A DNA stretch of 64,000 bases, taken from Medicago truncatula. Taxonomy: Eukaryota > Streptophyta > Magnoliopsida > Fabales > Fabaceae. The translations under genes and the position numbers were made by a program. The stretch lies in NCBI RefSeq assembly GCF_003473485.1, contig NC_053046.1, forward strand, positions 19,033,001 to 19,097,000. Direction: 5' to 3'. Positions 36,094-46,397 of the stretch are shown piece by piece (position 1 is the first letter of the stretch; the number at the start of each line of letters is the position of its first letter). A model generated the notes under the pieces. That model had not been told where the DNA came from, did no database searches, and saw only the letters and a program-made list of their open reading frames with translations.

Positions 36094-39000
36094 CGCATCC
36101 CCCCCTTTGTATAATGCAAGTTAATCATTATAAACTAGTCAAATCTGTTTTGGTATGTACGATCAGTTATTTATGGCCATGCCCCACATATGTATACAAT
36201 TCCCATGTCAATACAACCATGATTCTAAACTGATCTAAGAAAAAATGACAATGCAACAAAGATATTTTCCGTGTGCCTTTTCTCCAGACAGGAGGCAAAA
36301 AAAGCAAGTCATTATTGCATAGTAGCATTGCGGCTTCCCACATGGAAACTGGAGATTATTACTTTCTGACTTTAAAAAAGCAAACTTAAAGGGGCCAAAC
36401 CTTGCAGGAAGGTCATAGGCATTGGAAACTTTAGCCATCCCTGTTCGACATCCACCCTGTCCAAAATAATATGAAATTGTTTATTTTATCATATTTACAA
36501 CTCATTGGAAACTTTGCAGTATATTTAGCTCAATCTTTCAACCAAACATTTATTCCACACATGAATTCCAAATATTTACCAAACAATATTATAGTTACTA
36601 AATGTACAAATATAAATGTTATCGACAATGAGCTCATAGCAATTTATTACTGCAGAAGCAATTAATAAAAGAACAATACCAAAGTTGCACATTCTTCAGC
36701 AAGACCAGGTCCGGCTGCAGCATGCAACCCCGGGCTGCTGTGTGCTTCATCCAAGGCCTGTTGACAAGAAACCAAAAGCTGATAAGAAATATGCTTTTTT
36801 ATCACCATTATATTTACTGGAGGTCTAGATCTAACCTGCTGTCAAGTATCATTTTATTACATAATCACAATGGTCTGAGATGAAAGATAATTGTCAAGAA
36901 TTGCGAGACCTCTTTAGAACTCGATTTACATAGTCACATATAGATACAGGATTACAACAAGTGAACTATGGTTTAGGGTAAACCAAAAATCGTCCATTAT
37001 CATGCTTATTATATTTAAATATAGATCCTGCTTTAGTGACATTATTTGGATAATTTTATCTGAGCATTCTATCATAAGGGTTCAATATTACGTGATTCTT
37101 TGTTGACCTATAATTTAATTGTATTGAAACACCAAACAGAGAGCAAGCACCTCTACGATATGACTCAGAAAATAGAAATACCATTTTATGTAATATCTTG
37201 GCAGATAGGTTTCTTATATGTTGAAATTATTATAGGATTTAAGGTAAGGACCTGAAATTATTATAGTAAATTCAATGAATGCCCAAGGATGTTATTGAGC
37301 ATTCTCTCACTTATTAATTATTATTATTTTATTTTATTTTTAAAACTCGGTATCCGATCCAAGAACCAACTAATCCGAGGGGACCAATCCCACCGCCCAC
37401 TTGCGGGGGACCATTTAAAGCCAGAGCAAAGCTCTGTATGGACTTGCCCACCGAAATTGGCACCAGAGGGAATCGAACCGGAGACCTTGAGAGGAGCATA
37501 CTCCAAGATCCCAAGTCAACCACTAGGCCAACCCCAAATGGGCTCACTTATTTAATTATTAATTTCTGGTTCTATACAATTAAGAAAGATATTAACATCT
37601 GGAGAATGTGACTAACTCGAACATAGCAATAGAGTTCTAAGTTTCAAGGAACTCTACACTAGTATAGTTAAGCACAAGTCATGAAGGTTGGTACTACTCA
37701 GACACCATAAGTTGAGACTGAATCAGTTGAAATAGATATTGATTTGATCTAATGCAAAACACAACATTATCCCTATATTAATATATACTAAAATTAGACT
37801 TAATTCTAATAAAAAATCAAACATATTATAAGGAAAAACTAAACCCACTCATAAGAGATCATCTATGATACTTTTTGTATATTCTAAAATCAAATAACAA
37901 TATTATTAGATAATTTCTAGATACTTTAACATCATCAGAGCTAGTGGTTTTGAGGTAGACGGAGTTTGTTCATTACTTTCACAAAACCCATTTTCCACAA
38001 TTTTTGTCCCCTCTTTGCATCCTAGAGAGCAATGACCCATGCTCTTGTATTCTCAGTTCTTTTTCATGACCAGGCAACCATGACAGCAATTTCCCCTTCT
38101 TTCTCTATTATTTTCCGTCATTTATTTTCTCCCATCAACAGTCAGGTCCTATACTCCTACTTTCACTGTGGTAACATTTGTCTCTCTTACTGTTTCAAAA
38201 AGCCACAAGAAGAAAGGAAATTATTCGTCCCTGAATTTATTGCTAATAGAAAGAAATGATTAAACAAGGAAGCTATCCTTCCCTCACACTCGAATAAACC
38301 AGTCAATTACTTAACAGGATTCAGAATGTCTATTCTATTAACAGGAAAGCAAAAGAACAAACAACCTAACAACTCGTCCCTAACTCGTCTCTAACTATTG
38401 TCTCCCAAACTATACGACTAGAGGCCTATTTATTATTATTCCTAAACTTCCTTCTATAAAAAACTCTCAAGATCTTATCAGTATGTGCAGTAGTATCTTG
38501 CCTAACAGTTTCCGTTTCCTCAAAATCCATTCCTTGCCTTGTTTCTGATCTTCATATTATTATGTTCTATGTTTCTCCTCCAACGTTCAATTTCTAGTTC
38601 TTGGTCTTCAGTCCTTTTTTCTTTCCAACTCCAAAGACACTACTCCTGTCTGTTCTAAAGCATGCAACCTCTTTTATCAATACTCCAGCAATGACAAGAA
38701 TGTGTTCCTTCATTCTTAATGAACTCTGAATAGCTCACGAATCCTTCTTCCACTATGGAAAAGTTTGTCCCTATTATTATTTGTGTCTCTTCCTGTTTCT
38801 GATTCCTAAAAATTGCTTTTCTAAAATTTCTGTCTTGCCTAGTCTTATTTGATATTATTCTGTTTGATATTACTGATGTGTTTCTCCATGAATCCATTAA
38901 TATTCACTATCCACACCTCCAATATCAGAGCTCTGATACCAATTGAGAGGAAGGGGATACACCTTCCTTCCCTGTGCCTAATGTTCCCAATTCTTTGTGA

Positions 39001-39721
39001 AACGACAAGACCCCTCCCTCTACTCCCTTGCAGTTATTTATATACATCACAACCTAAATATTTCCAACTAGTTATCCAAAACATATATATTTCCAACTAA
39101 CAAATTAAGGCCATGTTTGGTTTTTATTTTTATTTTCTGTTTAGTTTTAATTACAAAATACCACCTTATTTTTACTTCGTAGACTTCACAAAACTTTCAA
39201 AATATTGAAGGAAAAAAAAGTGAAAACAGGGTGATATTTTTGTAACTAAAAACAGAAAATAAACATGAAAAATAGAAAATACAAAACAGGTCCTAATTGA
39301 GAAAATACAAAATAAATGCTTCATTGAAATTCTAAAGCGATAAATAATGCGAGACAATATTTCAAAGTGAAACTTAATACGAGACAGAGGGAGTGTGACT
39401 AACCTCATTTGTTGAATTCACCACGGCATCCACCTCAAGGTTCCAAGGATCCCCTCTCCACAGATATAACCGTGAATTTATTTCATGGTCAACAGGAAAC
39501 CTAGACACCGAACCACCTGCACCATTCCCAGTTCCCGATTGGAACGCCAAAGGATCAGGGAAGTATGGACTAGAAAGCGGTGAATCTCCATTGTCATTCT
39601 CCAATATATGCTCGGCATCAATCCACCTTGGAACTTGATCTAATGTAACAACAAAGTCCCCGTTGTCATTAGGTAATACATCTTGAGATGTGGCTGACGA
39701 AGCAGCCACAGGGCTGTACAT
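29651..39721 (-). CDS. Macro domain + CRAL-TRIO protein (GDAP2-type), 14 coding exons
   Basis: Exons on the minus strand: 39721-39404, 36757-36680, 36456-36401, 35399-35280, 35177-35107, 34183-34090, 33950-33747, 32950-32699, 31955-31847, 31678-31611, 31073-31004, 30920-30846, 30499-30408 and 29726-29651. All have GT..AG borders and consistent phases, giving 560 residues. Residues about 88-245 form a macro (Appr-1-p) domain with VDAVVNSTNE, AAGPGLAEEC, GGCRTG and HTVGPKY. Residues about 395-545 form a CRAL-TRIO/Sec14-like lipid-binding domain (GGVDSEGRPVMVVVGAHF, QPDLGWMKRL, VPREQLTIPDFV). The order matches animal GDAP2 and Arabidopsis At1g69340. The function in plants is not established. The macro domain has NSTN in place of the usual NAAN and lacks a clear G-A-G phosphate loop, so ADP-ribose hydrolysis should not be assumed. 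Confidence 0.92.
29840..29955. repeat. Dispersed repeat with 'tatcccactaagtggggt' hairpin
   Basis: The text 'accaacccttatcccactaagtggggttggctgcatggatcaa' is a sequence type common in legume introns. It includes a short palindrome around 'ccactaagtgg'. It lies in the last intron of the macro/CRAL-TRIO gene. The class is not certain. Confidence 0.4.
30563..30815. repeat. MITE-like element related to 4736-4945
   Basis: It ends with 'atccaaacaaggcct' and is filled with 'cttataag / agcttat' motifs, as in the ClpF intron copy. It lies in the intron between the exons at 30846 and 30499. Confidence 0.45.
32293..32434 (+). mobile_element. tRNA-derived SINE in intron
   Basis: A tRNA-like head with A-box region GTCAGCTCAATAGTAAGAGC and B box GAGTTCAAATCC is followed by a short body and a T/A-rich tail. 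Flanks are attacatttatgatg (32278-32292) and attacacttatgatg (32435-32449), a 15-bp target duplication with one mismatch. It is in the intron between the exons at 32699 and 31955, opposite to the gene. Confidence 0.8.
34873..35054 (-). mobile_element. Au SINE in intron
   Basis: On the minus strand the element begins GGTGGAGCCTTGGCGCAATG (A box). It has the B box GGTTCAAGTCC and then the Au-family body with GGTAAGGCTGCGTAC and the end TTAGTGCACTGGCCTGCCC plus an A tail. This matches the angiosperm Au SINE family. It is flanked by perfect 17-bp copies of tatcatgacagaatata (34856-34872 and 35055-35071). It lies in the intron between the exons at 35107 and 34183, in sense orientation. Confidence 0.92.
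36038..36090. repeat. (TA)n tract in intron
   Basis: About 26 TA units in the intron between the exons at 36401 and 35399. No MITE ends adjoin it. Confidence 0.95.
37324..37542 (-). mobile_element. tRNA-derived SINE in intron 1
   Basis: On the minus strand the head has A box TGGCCTAGTGG (37520-37530) and B box GGTTCGATTCC (37469-37479), 40 bases apart. A body of about 120 bases and a tail of AAAATAAAATAAAATAATAA type follow. Flanks ctcacttattaattatta (37306-37323) and ctcacttatttaattatta (37543-37561) form a target duplication with a one-base indel. An 88-codon open stretch on the plus strand here is an artefact of the SINE. Confidence 0.88.
38250..39115 (-). mobile_element. Possible small LTR-element fossil in intron 1
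   Basis: The 12 bases gctctgatacca at 38930-38941 are, on the minus strand, the primer-binding site used by many plant Copia and TRIM elements (initiator tRNA-Met). LTR-like sequence ('aggaag...ccttccttccct') follows it. Related, diverged text about 0.7 kb away (near 38262) may be the other LTR. No protein domain is seen. It looks old and broken. Confidence 0.35.
39119..39293. mobile_element. Tourist-like MITE (PIF/Harbinger type), 175 bp
   Basis: The left end ggccatgtttggtttttatt and the right end, read on the minus strand as ggacctgttttgtattttct, begin an imperfect inverted repeat of about 65 bp. TAA lies on both sides (39116-39118 and 39294-39296), the 3-bp duplication of this superfamily. 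It lies just before the second half of intron 1. Confidence 0.8.
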
Positions 39722-39859
39722 TTCTGAGACTCTATCCTATCAATAGCAATACCAAGCCTTTTCTTATGGTTACAAATTACCCCTTCCAAGTTCCACAATC
39801 GCTGTAATGTAACAACACATAAACAATCCAAAACTCACAAATCAGCTAAATAAATCACC

Positions 39860-40340
39860 ATAAGTATAGACACGGACACCAAACACAACACTGAATGTAA
39901 CTATGTATGCACGCGTCAGACCTATGACAAACACAGACCTATGACAAACAGAGACACCAGACACAACACCGAATGTAACTATGCGCATGTCAGATATCTA
40001 ACACGCCATTTATCTAAAGCGTCGATGATACATAGACCATAATCAAACTCAACAATAAGAAATCTCCTTCCAAGTTCTACAATCACTGTAATGTAACAAC
40101 ACAAACAATCCAAAATTCACACATCAGTTAAACAGATTACCCTAACCTATTAAACACCGACACAACACTGACACATAAAAACCTCAAATAATTTAATTAA
40201 GTAAAAGTAATTGAGTTTAACTACACATGTGTCATAATATCAGATAGACACGGACACCAGACACACCATGTAATTATGCCACAGACACGGGCACCAGACA
40301 CGACACTAAGGTAACTACACACATGCCAGAGATGCTAGAT
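39860..40340. repeat. GTGTC-rich dispersed repeat in 5' region
   Basis: Several runs of 'gacacggacaccagacacaacac' occur with 'gtaactatg' spacers, and the block is internally duplicated. Related text is at 42395-42480, 42750-42905, 59465-59605 and 60735-60840. It probably lies in the 5' UTR intron of the macro/CRAL-TRIO gene. Transposon class uncertain. Confidence 0.6.
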
Positions 40341-40590
40341 ATCTCTGGCACGTCATAATCAATATCAACAACAAGAGCCTTTCAAAAAATAACTTGATAT
40401 ATAAGATTCCAAAATAAATTCCAAGTATGACCCATTTCTTCAATTATCATTTTCTGCCAGGAAGAAAATGCATTAATCAATTGAAGGAAAAGAACACACA
40501 AAATTTGAATCTTGTTATAACCTGGAAATGAAAAATTTATATGTGATGAAAACGAAAAAAGGTTAATTTGATGTGAAAAGCAAGAATTAC

Positions 40591-40700
40591 CTGAAAATGA
40601 AATCTGGGTATTGAAAAAGAAGAGTTGTTTGCAATTATGGGATGAATGAGAACTGTTATTGCAGATTCGGCGGGACAAGAGGATGAGCTTGCAAAGGGTG
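40591..40700 (-). promoter_or_regulatory. Probable 5' UTR exon of macro/CRAL-TRIO gene
   Basis: A good minus-strand donor (TTTTCAG then GTAATTC) sits at 40590/40591, and an acceptor (TTGATAG) lies about 15 bases before the start codon at 39721. A leader exon to about 40700 is therefore likely. The transcription start is not identifiable. Confidence 0.45.
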
Positions 40701-41396
40701 TTTTTCTTTTTCCTGACAGAATTAAATTCTTGTTTTTTTCTGTTTGTTCAATCTCAAAAACACTAACAATCATTAACTACCGCTTAAGTTTGATTAATAC
40801 AATTTTAATTTTTTTTTTTTGTCCGATGATATTTATATTAAAAAAATTCTTTAACTTTTAGTCATCTATTTTCTATCATCAATTTTTGTCACAATTCAAA
40901 ATTTTGTTTTTTTTTTCTAGAATCATGTTTGGTACATTATAAAATTCTCTTTTACAAAATTTTAATTTTTTTTTAAGGTTATGTATGTTTTTTATTCTTA
41001 TAAATATTTCAAATTCTTGTTTAAAATAAATTCCACTTTTAATCCCTCAAAAATATCTACACTTTTTGGTCCTACTTTTTAGGTGAATGCTTCATATTTT
41101 TTAATCAGTTTTATATGAATGTTTAGAATATTATAAGAATTTCACCGGAAAAAATAAGTTGTTTTTAACAAAACATTAATTAAATATGAATTTTTAAGCA
41201 TAAAAAACATAAAAGTTCATATTTAATCCATCTTTTGTTAAAAAATGCTACTTTTTTTTTATGGAAAATCTTATAATATTTTGAACTTTGTTGTGGAAAG
41301 AAAAATTAAAATTTTGAGTGATATACATGAGTTAACTTAAAAGCAAAAACTAAAAGTGACGATTGAATGATAATCATGGATAGCATTCCTCAAAGG

Positions 41397-41398
<2 letters not shown>

Positions 41399-41454
<56 letters not shown>
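41399..41454. repeat. (TA)n tract
   Basis: About 28 TA units. The sequence that follows at once is GC-richer and codon-like, unlike the flanking AT-rich DNA. Confidence 0.95.
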
Positions 41455-41457
<3 letters not shown>

Positions 41458-41655
41458 CCATTATTAAGGACACTTGGTGAAATTGGTGAAATGAATTTCA
41501 CACAAAACACTACTGATCATTTGAACTCTCCTGTTTGTTCGACTCCTGCTTCGACCACAAACCAATTTGGTGAAGTTGTGGAGTTGGATGATCTAATGGC
41601 TGAACCTGGAGAATTGGAACTTGGTGATCAAGAATGGCTTACTAAAAAGAGTTGA
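41455..41655 (+). pseudogene. Unrecognised coding-like fragment (66 codons)
   Basis: Directly after the (TA)n tract one frame is open for 66 codons to a TGA, with no ATG at its start. It contains LLRTLGEIGEMNFTQN, then VVELDDLMAEPGELELGDQE and ends WLTKKS. The acidic, non-repetitive composition looks like a real C-terminus, perhaps of a regulatory protein, but I do not recognise the family. It could be a captured exon or the end of a gene lost by insertion at the TA tract. Confidence 0.3.
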
Positions 41656-42180
41656 TTTGAAGAAACATCTGATAAAAAGAGTTAAGTTTGGTTGGATGGA
41701 TTCACAGTAAATTTGTCGGAATCATGATGAACCACCGTGATTTTGTAAAAGCTACATTTCTTAAATAGTATCAACTCTAATAGGAAGACATGCGGATGCA
41801 CCACAAAACATGTACACAATTCATCAAGAGGAAAATTTCTAATGTGAACTTTGCCATCAGCACATTTCACTCACCAACAATAACAAAAGAGGTACAGACT
41901 AGAACACATAAATAAAGAAAATAAAATCATCTAAACTATTAACAAAATTTATTACAAGTGCTTTTCTTTTACAACCATGCATATAAATGATCCACGTCTA
42001 ATTAATCAGTTCAAAAACAGTATTTTGAAACTACGCAACAGGCCTAAAATTGTTTCTTCAATAATTGGTGCCAACCAATATGCAAAACTGTGCTTTTTAC
42101 CTTTTTCAAAAACAATATATTTTGAAACTCTGCAACAGCCCTAAAACATTTTCCTTTCTCTATGCCCTAGCTGCATCATA

Positions 42181-44361
42181 TTACTTTTCTCCAACCTTCT
42201 CCTTCAACATTGCTATGAATTTGTCCCTTGCTTCTGGAGTCATTCCCTCTGCTGAACAATCACCAACTCCCCATTCCGCCCCTCGTAAGCAGTACTTGTT
42301 CTCAATTTCTTTACTATTCCTGAAGAGTAAAACACAAAATGCTATTGTAGCTTGCTGATATGTTTCAAACAACTTTAATACCGACAAATAATAGCATGTA
42401 ACGCATACACCGGACACGACACAAACAGACACCGCAACACAGCTGATGTCCAAAATATAGAACACCGATGACAATATTCTAAATTGAGAATTAATATTAA
42501 TATATTAACCCTTAAAAAATAAAGTTATGGTAATGACAGAGATTCTCACAAAAAAGAATATTAACAGGAATCATTTACCATCCAATTCTTACATTTTTGT
42601 CCAAAAATATGCAATCCTTACATAGAAAATCCCAATATAAGAAAGAAGACAGGTAATGTGTTTTAGAAAACGTAGTTACTGATAGGATATATTGATAATA
42701 GCCTAAACAAATGACAAGAGGCTCAATAGATGTTGGCTTGGTCTCTTGACGTGTGTCCAAGACGTGTCTAACAGGTCCGAGCCAATTTTATTAATTGGAC
42801 ATGAAGAAGTGTCTACCACATGTCCAAATCGTGTATGAGAAATGTCGGTGTCCAAAACGTATCTGACATATCGACATAGCACTTTAGAGAGAGGTGTCTG
42901 TGCTCATAGGTTATTAGTATCCTTAGCTATCTGCCATCACTTGCAGCTACCTATGACTATGTCTAAATAAAAAATAAAATACACAGTTCAATTATGATAA
43001 CAGAAAAATTACTTCTCTTTATTTAACTTAGATTGCTCAAGCAGTTTCTTCACCAGGGGAGTCTCTTTAAATCTTGCATCATTTTCAGCATATTTCTTCT
43101 GGTTTTCTTCTGTAAAATAATAATCATAAAACAATGATGAAACAATATATGTTAGTTTCATTTCAACACATTAAGGTTTACAAAATCAACATGTTATTAT
43201 AAGAGTTTGAAAGTTCAAACCATTAAAACGTTTGAGGAAATCAATCTGAGGCAGCTCAGGACCAGGTACAGACTCTAGTCCTGAGATTCCTGACATGAAT
43301 CCAGCATGTGCTGCAAAATAAGGAAAAAAAAAAAATTCATATACAATGTCATTGTAAAAGTTTACACCCAAGGACGGATCCAGAAATTCTAATAAGCGGG
43401 GTCAGTGTAATTTATCATCATCAACATTTATTAAAAAAATATAAAGCATAGGAGATAAAATGGCAGTATCATTATCATTAAGAAGTTAGATATTACAAAA
43501 AATTTACCTTTGTACGTCAAAAAGTGAAAGAAATCTTAAAATCTAAAAACTATAGTTGCTCTTCACTTCATATTTTGAAAGTGTTGAATGATTTTTTTAT
43601 CTCAACACTATCAAATATATCATTCTCATATTTGTTACTAGACAACCATTCAAAAATTCATCTCCAATACGGTTGCGCAATAGATTCTTCATATAATTCA
43701 TGGCATAGAAAATTATTCACTAGAACCTATGAGCACAGACACCTCTCTCTAAAGCAATGACGCCGGCAAAAGCAATGACAACTTTAGAAGTAAATACACC
43801 ATTGGATAAGCAACATGTTTTCTTGTTTCCACCATCATTCTTGAAAGATTACTAATCCTATCTAAGTTAGAAAATTATTCACTAGAACGAACATCCATGC
43901 TGGTATTTTAACATCCTATAGAACCTAACTACACTAACTAGAGAGTAACTAACTCTAATTAATCCTAACTAATACTAACTAACTCTAACTATCTTAACAT
44001 CAATCATAACTACTTGTAAAATCGTATATATGATTGATTATGATTTGATGACACGGTAAAACTTTTTTACTTCGTCAGTATATAATATTAAACTCTAATG
44101 AAGTTTAGTGACTTGAATTGCATGCTGCATTAAAGCATGGTAAAAGGTTACTTTACCTGGAGTTGACCAGAGAAGAATTGCAATGGAAGCAGCTAAAGGA
44201 ACTGATTTTTGAAGAATATTGTAAGAATGATGAGAAGATAAGGAGCAAGAAAACTTTGTGTCATTTTTTGTTATTCCTAACTGAACCTTCTTTTGAGGGG
44301 TGCTGAGTTTTTCACAGAAGGTGGAAATCTGAATGAAAGATGGTAATGAAGAGGAACCCAT
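42181..44361 (-). CDS. Thylakoid protein, PSI subunit N-like (At1g49975 type), 4 exons
   Basis: Coding exons 44361-44157, 43310-43221, 43109-43013 and 42319-42181 join in phase with GT..AG introns to give 176 residues. The N-terminus is Ser-rich and transit-peptide-like. A hydrophobic stretch VPLAASIAILLWSTPG is followed by AHA-G, a typical thylakoid processing site. The mature part has GLESVPGPELPQIDFLKRFN, a charged helix (ENQKKYAENDARFKETPLVKKLL) and a conserved end with YCLRGAEWGVGDCSAEGM. I recall Arabidopsis At1g49975, annotated as related to photosystem I subunit N, with this pattern; it is not the classical PsaN sequence. The plastid location is inferred from the signal; the biochemical role is unknown. 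Confidence 0.78.
42395..42480. repeat. GTGTC-rich dispersed repeat
   Basis: Contains 'acaccggacacgacacaaacagacaccgcaacac', related to the family at 39860-40340. It lies in the last intron of the thylakoid protein gene. Confidence 0.5.
42750..42905. repeat. GTGTC/CATGTC-rich repeat in intron
   Basis: Contains 'gtgtccaagacgtgtctaac', 'catgtccaaatcgtg' and 'gtgtccaaaacgtatctgac', a diverged run of the same kind of motif, in the last intron of the thylakoid protein gene. Confidence 0.45.
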
Positions 44362-45423
44362 GATGATGATGATTGGTTTGGCTTCCCCTCTCTACACTGC
44401 CTATCAGCTCAACACTTGGGAGTTGGAAGGAAAGGGCAGTGAGATAAGGGGGAGCAGAGATACAAGGCTCATATTGCTTCTTTTATATATTATAAACTTT
44501 TCAAACTTTACAAATTATAATTTTTCATAAAATTATCTATTTCCATTTTCAATTCTTGTTTTTTTTTTTAACCTTTAATATTTAAAATACTTTTCTTCAA
44601 CACTATTTTCAGGAAATGGTTCTGATTTTTTATTTTTTTGGAAAACGGTTCTGATTTATTAACCCATACTTTTATCAATTTAATTGATAATAATTAATAT
44701 TTAAATACATAATTGAACCAGGGAATACAATTATTCATTATATTTTAAAATAGATATGTTTTTTATCTCTATAAAATTTGTTGATTTAATTTATATTTTT
44801 CAGAAAATAATTCTTCAAAATTTGGTGCCAACATTCTTTTAATATCTAAACACAGAATTAAATTAGGAAAAAAATATTTATTTTATTTTAGAATATATGT
44901 CTATAAAATTTATTAATTGAATTTATATTGTTTACAACAAAATTCTTCGAAATTTAGTGCCAAAATTCTTTTCGTCCCTATTGGTAACTAGCATACGGAA
45001 CTAACGGATATTAAAATACAAAAACTGAATTAGAAAAATGTATTTATTATATTTTTAATTTTTATGTACTAAATTTTTTTATGAGTAAATATTTATTCTG
45101 ATCCTTGAATATGTCAAGTGCTCTCAACATTGAATGTATTAAAATTAAAAGAAAATATCCTTCAATGTATTTGTCGATAGTGAATTGAATTCTTGAATGT
45201 GCCTTTTGTTAGTTTAGTAAAGCCATTGCCTTTTATGTTAATCAATTTATATGAAACCACTATAAAATGCATGCTTAAGGAGTTTTTTTTTTTTTTTTTT
45301 ATAATTTTAAAACATGCAAAGATTAGTGACATTGTCTTACACATTTGAAGACCAAAATGAAGATTTACTCATTTTTATATCCTTAAACAAACCAATCATT
45401 CTTCCATTATTTTCCATAGGAAG
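44362..45423. other. Intergenic, upstream of thylakoid protein gene
   Basis: AT-rich DNA with no gene recognised. The proximal promoter of the minus-strand gene is here; a TATA-like 'tatataaaag' (minus strand, about 44483-44492) is a candidate. Confidence 0.4.
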
Positions 45424-45986
45424 AATAATGAAGAAATTAAAAGGTTTAAATAGGAAGCAACGTAAAATAAACCAAATCGAATACCCGAATATTCTGTTTG
45501 ATAACCTGCTACTAATTCTTCTTCTGCTTTTGGTAAATCAAAAGATAATCTTTCACATTTTGCTAGTGAAGAAATTAGAAAAACAATGAAACCGATAGGT
45601 TGACGCCACAAATTCCACCCCCAAAAACCATATTTTGATTGCGCATCAACTATATCAACTGTACTTAAACTGTTAGATAATCCTAGTCGGTGATAACATT
45701 ACTGTTCCCATCTCTATTACAGAACCGTACATGAGATTTTCACCTCGTACGGCTCCTGGAAAGCCTTAAGTAAATCTAAGGACCGACATGATTCTTTATC
45801 TCGTGATATATCCATAAGATATAGAAGATTTAAATCTATCAAACGGTTCTGAATTAGACCAATTCAATTCTGTCTGTTCTAGAAATAAGTAAATATGAAA
45901 GATAAATTCATTTTAATAAAATATACAATAAGGCACTTCTGAATTGATCTCAGCAACTCAATTTCATCTTTCAATTGACATTAATA
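45424..45986 (-). pseudogene. ndhA: Nuclear plastid DNA insertion: ndhA intron end + exon 2 part
   Basis: On the minus strand the sequence runs from the 3' part of the ndhA group II intron into exon 2. It reads [18 protein letters not shown], then [17 protein letters not shown] and [12 protein letters not shown] to [15 protein letters not shown]. This is NADH dehydrogenase-like subunit 1 of the plastid NDH complex. Homology ends near 45424. Differences from the usual plastid protein (CERLS for CERLP, a K for E after SLA, PKAEEE for PEAEEE) are all explicable by C-to-T or G-to-A change. The retained intron shows DNA-level transfer, not an mRNA copy. The right end is the Copia insertion; I did not identify plastid sequence beyond it. 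Confidence 0.9.
45722..45755 (-). other. Group II intron domain V (ndhA), in the plastid insertion
   Basis: The minus strand reads gagccgtacgaggtgaaaat then ctcatgtacggttc, a 34-nt hairpin with the GAAA tetraloop and paired flanks of group II domain V. Domain VI and the intron/exon junction follow. In nuclear DNA it is a relic. Confidence 0.88.
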
Positions 45987-46397
45987 TGTAAGTTATTTCA
46001 TAAGGTCAAAGAAATAACTACTTAAACAGCGGAAACTTAAATTAAAGGATCAAGGCATACCTCCAGCCATTGCTCCTGCTTGAAGAAGTTGAGGCTCTTC
46101 TAAACCTTTCACAATCTCACTTTGATGGTGTAAGTCTTCTGAATAGAGATGTTAGGCTTAGGGAACCAAAACAAATGAACTGCACTCCTTTATATAACTT
46201 CTGCCATCAAGAAGTTACTGAACGTGCAAAACAAAACTGCTCCTCCACTCACTCATAATGGGCAGTTACTAAATTTAAGGGAAAGAATAAAGACCATTTT
46301 CTGATTAATGGATAATTACCACTATGTGCACTTAGTGGGTAATTACCACTTATTTATTTAATTAAAAATAAATAACTTAATTAGGGAAAATCCAACA
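45987..46397 (-). repeat. Copia 3' LTR
   Basis: 411-bp terminal repeat, TG...CA, paired with 51892-52302. The target duplication taata is at 45982-45986. Confidence 0.93.

Larger units (their letters stand above)
40701..42180. other. Intergenic with (TA)n and an open fragment
   Basis: AT-rich DNA between two minus-strand genes. It contains a (TA)n tract (41399-41454) and a short open stretch (41455-41655), listed separately. No other gene is seen. Confidence 0.4.

Noticed and set aside
37289-37555. Open frames on both strands within intron 1 of the macro/CRAL-TRIO gene
   Set aside because: The sequence is a SINE with A/B boxes and a target duplication; the frames are incidental.
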